Below, piece by piece: positions 63,801 to 64,000 of a stretch of 64,000 nucleotides of DNA (its first letter is position 1; every line of letters starts with the position of its first letter). Under the pieces are notes generated by a model that was given only the letters and a program-made list of their open reading frames with translations, was not told the origin of the DNA and did not search any database. The DNA comes from CBDAKK01 sp965196605 (GTDB lineage Bacteria; Spirochaetota; Spirochaetia; WTKD01; G963693115). The stretch is from assembly GCA_965196605.1 (NCBI GenBank), contig CBDAKK010000001.1, forward strand, positions 62,001 to 126,000, in the 5' to 3' direction. The position numbers and the translations under genes are program-made.

Positions 63801-64000
63801 TCTATTGACACTTTGATCTTTTAATAAAGAAAAAACAGGTGTGGCAGTTTCACCGAGAAAAATCCGCGTACTCTTTTTTTCAGAGTCATATCTAAACGAA
63901 AACGAGGGCTGTGAAATACTATCTATAGCCAGAAATCTCGTCTGCCCGCTTACAAGATTATCGCTGCGTTTCAGTACAAAAGAGCCCTGTAAAGGCTTAT
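60855..64000 (-). CDS. tamB: TamB-like translocation/assembly protein, 5' end outside window
   Basis: At least 1048 residues; the frame stays open to the window edge, so the N-terminus is missing. A GTG near 63773 is internal. Long runs of repeating beta-strands (VRGTPSSPAYYGFLQARNTE, GRLVNNSIQDFTINVHIDE, GDVTVVTTNPSPAVEIRGDV) are typical of the beta-taco fold. The C-terminal part carries the conserved TamB (DUF490) end: GKLLTGLVNFSDPLSNIGVF, RSLQLDYIAF, GKYVKDLYLSFAL, closing in aromatic strands (LTISYQLQY). It is thought to bridge the inner and outer membranes for lipid transport and outer-membrane protein assembly. No tamA is seen in the window; in spirochaetes BamA is the probable partner, consistent with the direct linkage. 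Confidence 0.9.
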   Translation of the reverse strand, partial: KPLQGSFVLKRSDNLVSGQTRFLAIDSISQPSFSFRYDSEKKSTRIFLGETATPVFSLLKDQSVNRWHVILQNIPVKFIAALLPHVYQKPLHDVFDDLEAGGKIAIYPSAHAFMSAAEYTLALSSVKQENFRAHLVGVYSAGVWSVKNASLKLPTVYNTVVTADGEYDSAASTLAMLVRVKNSTHKKALEYSLQGSVIGKDSNAPTWKLAVNKKAALSVQSFGNQTAAKRIDLDIKTLLLPFANLRVQDTSVSAVYHENAITQFDGALHVAREHTKQFAKTKFRFVNDEIRIASFHLASSKKAIKAHGEIKKENGLWRVSLRKQTNAKDTSHEFVHGSYDTNAKTMYVSLRNIDTQLFFPKVSGLVNFDFTAVNNLSEYTISAQNSSVAVDNVPIIFSGSVNYKNGLFSFRDILVTRNSMRLYVYDLRMQDAQNVFGTYGVSSDRNANILLKGTLDLATKEKLTYANLGKRVVPQFSGRLTTEVYYSQSSGKQDVGHKYALTVENTEEVFSIFEEKNRFFLIKRNNGMIDARLGDENTSFYITLNGSVLPDIVDLNMRVIKANFAPLLEQFGSSSIQKLNVTGRLSVRGTPSSPAYYGFLQARNTEFRTTIFSKTIIVPKTMVLFSENNISIANTRVNIGSGRIGVIAKGRLVNNSIQDFTINVHIDERHSVQVKKLSIGKVNLTGMVHGDVTVVTTNPSPAVEIRGDVYLGNTDVVFESGQVVQKNLERAKGFSVDITVHSHRGVVFIMPTINFPILRGYLANNQELRFEYEGDTQNLRTNGTVAVDGGQVYYFNKGFTITNARIIFNDENPVSNPYLVNLRGQRREYYRGNRYTLQLVAENTPVLNMDVEITANPSLASSEIAGIIANDAQQRASEYSSTNNSDSGKLLTGLVNFSDPLSNIGVFSRFEQLLRRSLQLDYIAFNTKIAQRILEYSLDREAAFRQGLQSSAFLDAIPYFFTGSSLEIGKYVKDLYLSFALKINNNSLFTNTGNFHTMPTIGVNTVFNVELPTPIFNVRWSFDPTLLFNQIQSLPVSFLTISYQLQY

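Overview
The window looks like the chromosome of a Treponema-type spirochaete. It carries a FlaB flagellin behind a sigma-28-like promoter, a tamB-bamA-skp-mutS block and an rpsT-hup-lnt block. As far as I recall, both gene orders also occur in Treponema pallidum (TP0325-TP0328 and TP0251-TP0252). Species is not assigned. The gene content (beta-oxidation, glycan lyase and glycosidases, peptide and sugar ABC importers) suggests a host-associated oral or gut treponeme rather than T. pallidum. Stop codons TAA, TAG and TGA are all used normally.

Layout. 1-7.5 kb: an OmpA/glucosaminidase envelope protein, rpsT, hup, lnt, a 44-bp tandem array and a dGTPase-like gene. 7.6-11 kb: thiamine pyrophosphokinase, flaB and enolase. 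11-18 kb: a fatty-acid beta-oxidation cluster (acyl-CoA ligase, thiolase, FadJ-like fusion, acyl-CoA dehydrogenase). 19-23 kb: a divergent Nramp transporter, a probable outer-membrane protein and glycerate kinase. 23.8-29.5 kb: an oligopeptide ABC operon. 29.5-43 kb: one long minus-strand carbohydrate locus (galactokinase, gluconokinase, GH3, GH2 beta-mannosidase, PL8 lyase, two tandem sugar-binding lipoproteins, two permeases, a GNAT). 44-50 kb: a TPR membrane protein, folD and envelope-associated proteins. 50-54 kb: an aldehyde dehydrogenase and acetolactate-synthase-like pair behind a Fur-box-like site, and tRNA-Asn. 54-64 kb: comF, mutS, skp, bamA and a 5'-truncated tamB on the minus strand.

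Two things stand out. First, six intergenic zones (about 1.66-2.40, 5.66-6.41, 18.18-19.00, 23.06-23.74, 42.98-44.20 and 45.90-46.35 kb) are built from the same non-coding modules in changing order and orientation. Most zone ends are G5/C5 hairpins. The modules fold into hairpins whose paired bases change together between copies, which points to conserved structure. I do not recognise this family. Second, several metabolic genes are interrupted but otherwise well preserved: the acyl-CoA ligase (extra A in an A9 run), oppA (frameshift), oppD (two in-frame TGA), the PL8 lyase (in-frame TAG), the GH3 (one-base deletion) and perhaps the start of the acyl-CoA dehydrogenase. Either peptide, fatty-acid and glycan use is decaying, or the assembly contains small errors. 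The housekeeping and envelope genes appear intact.
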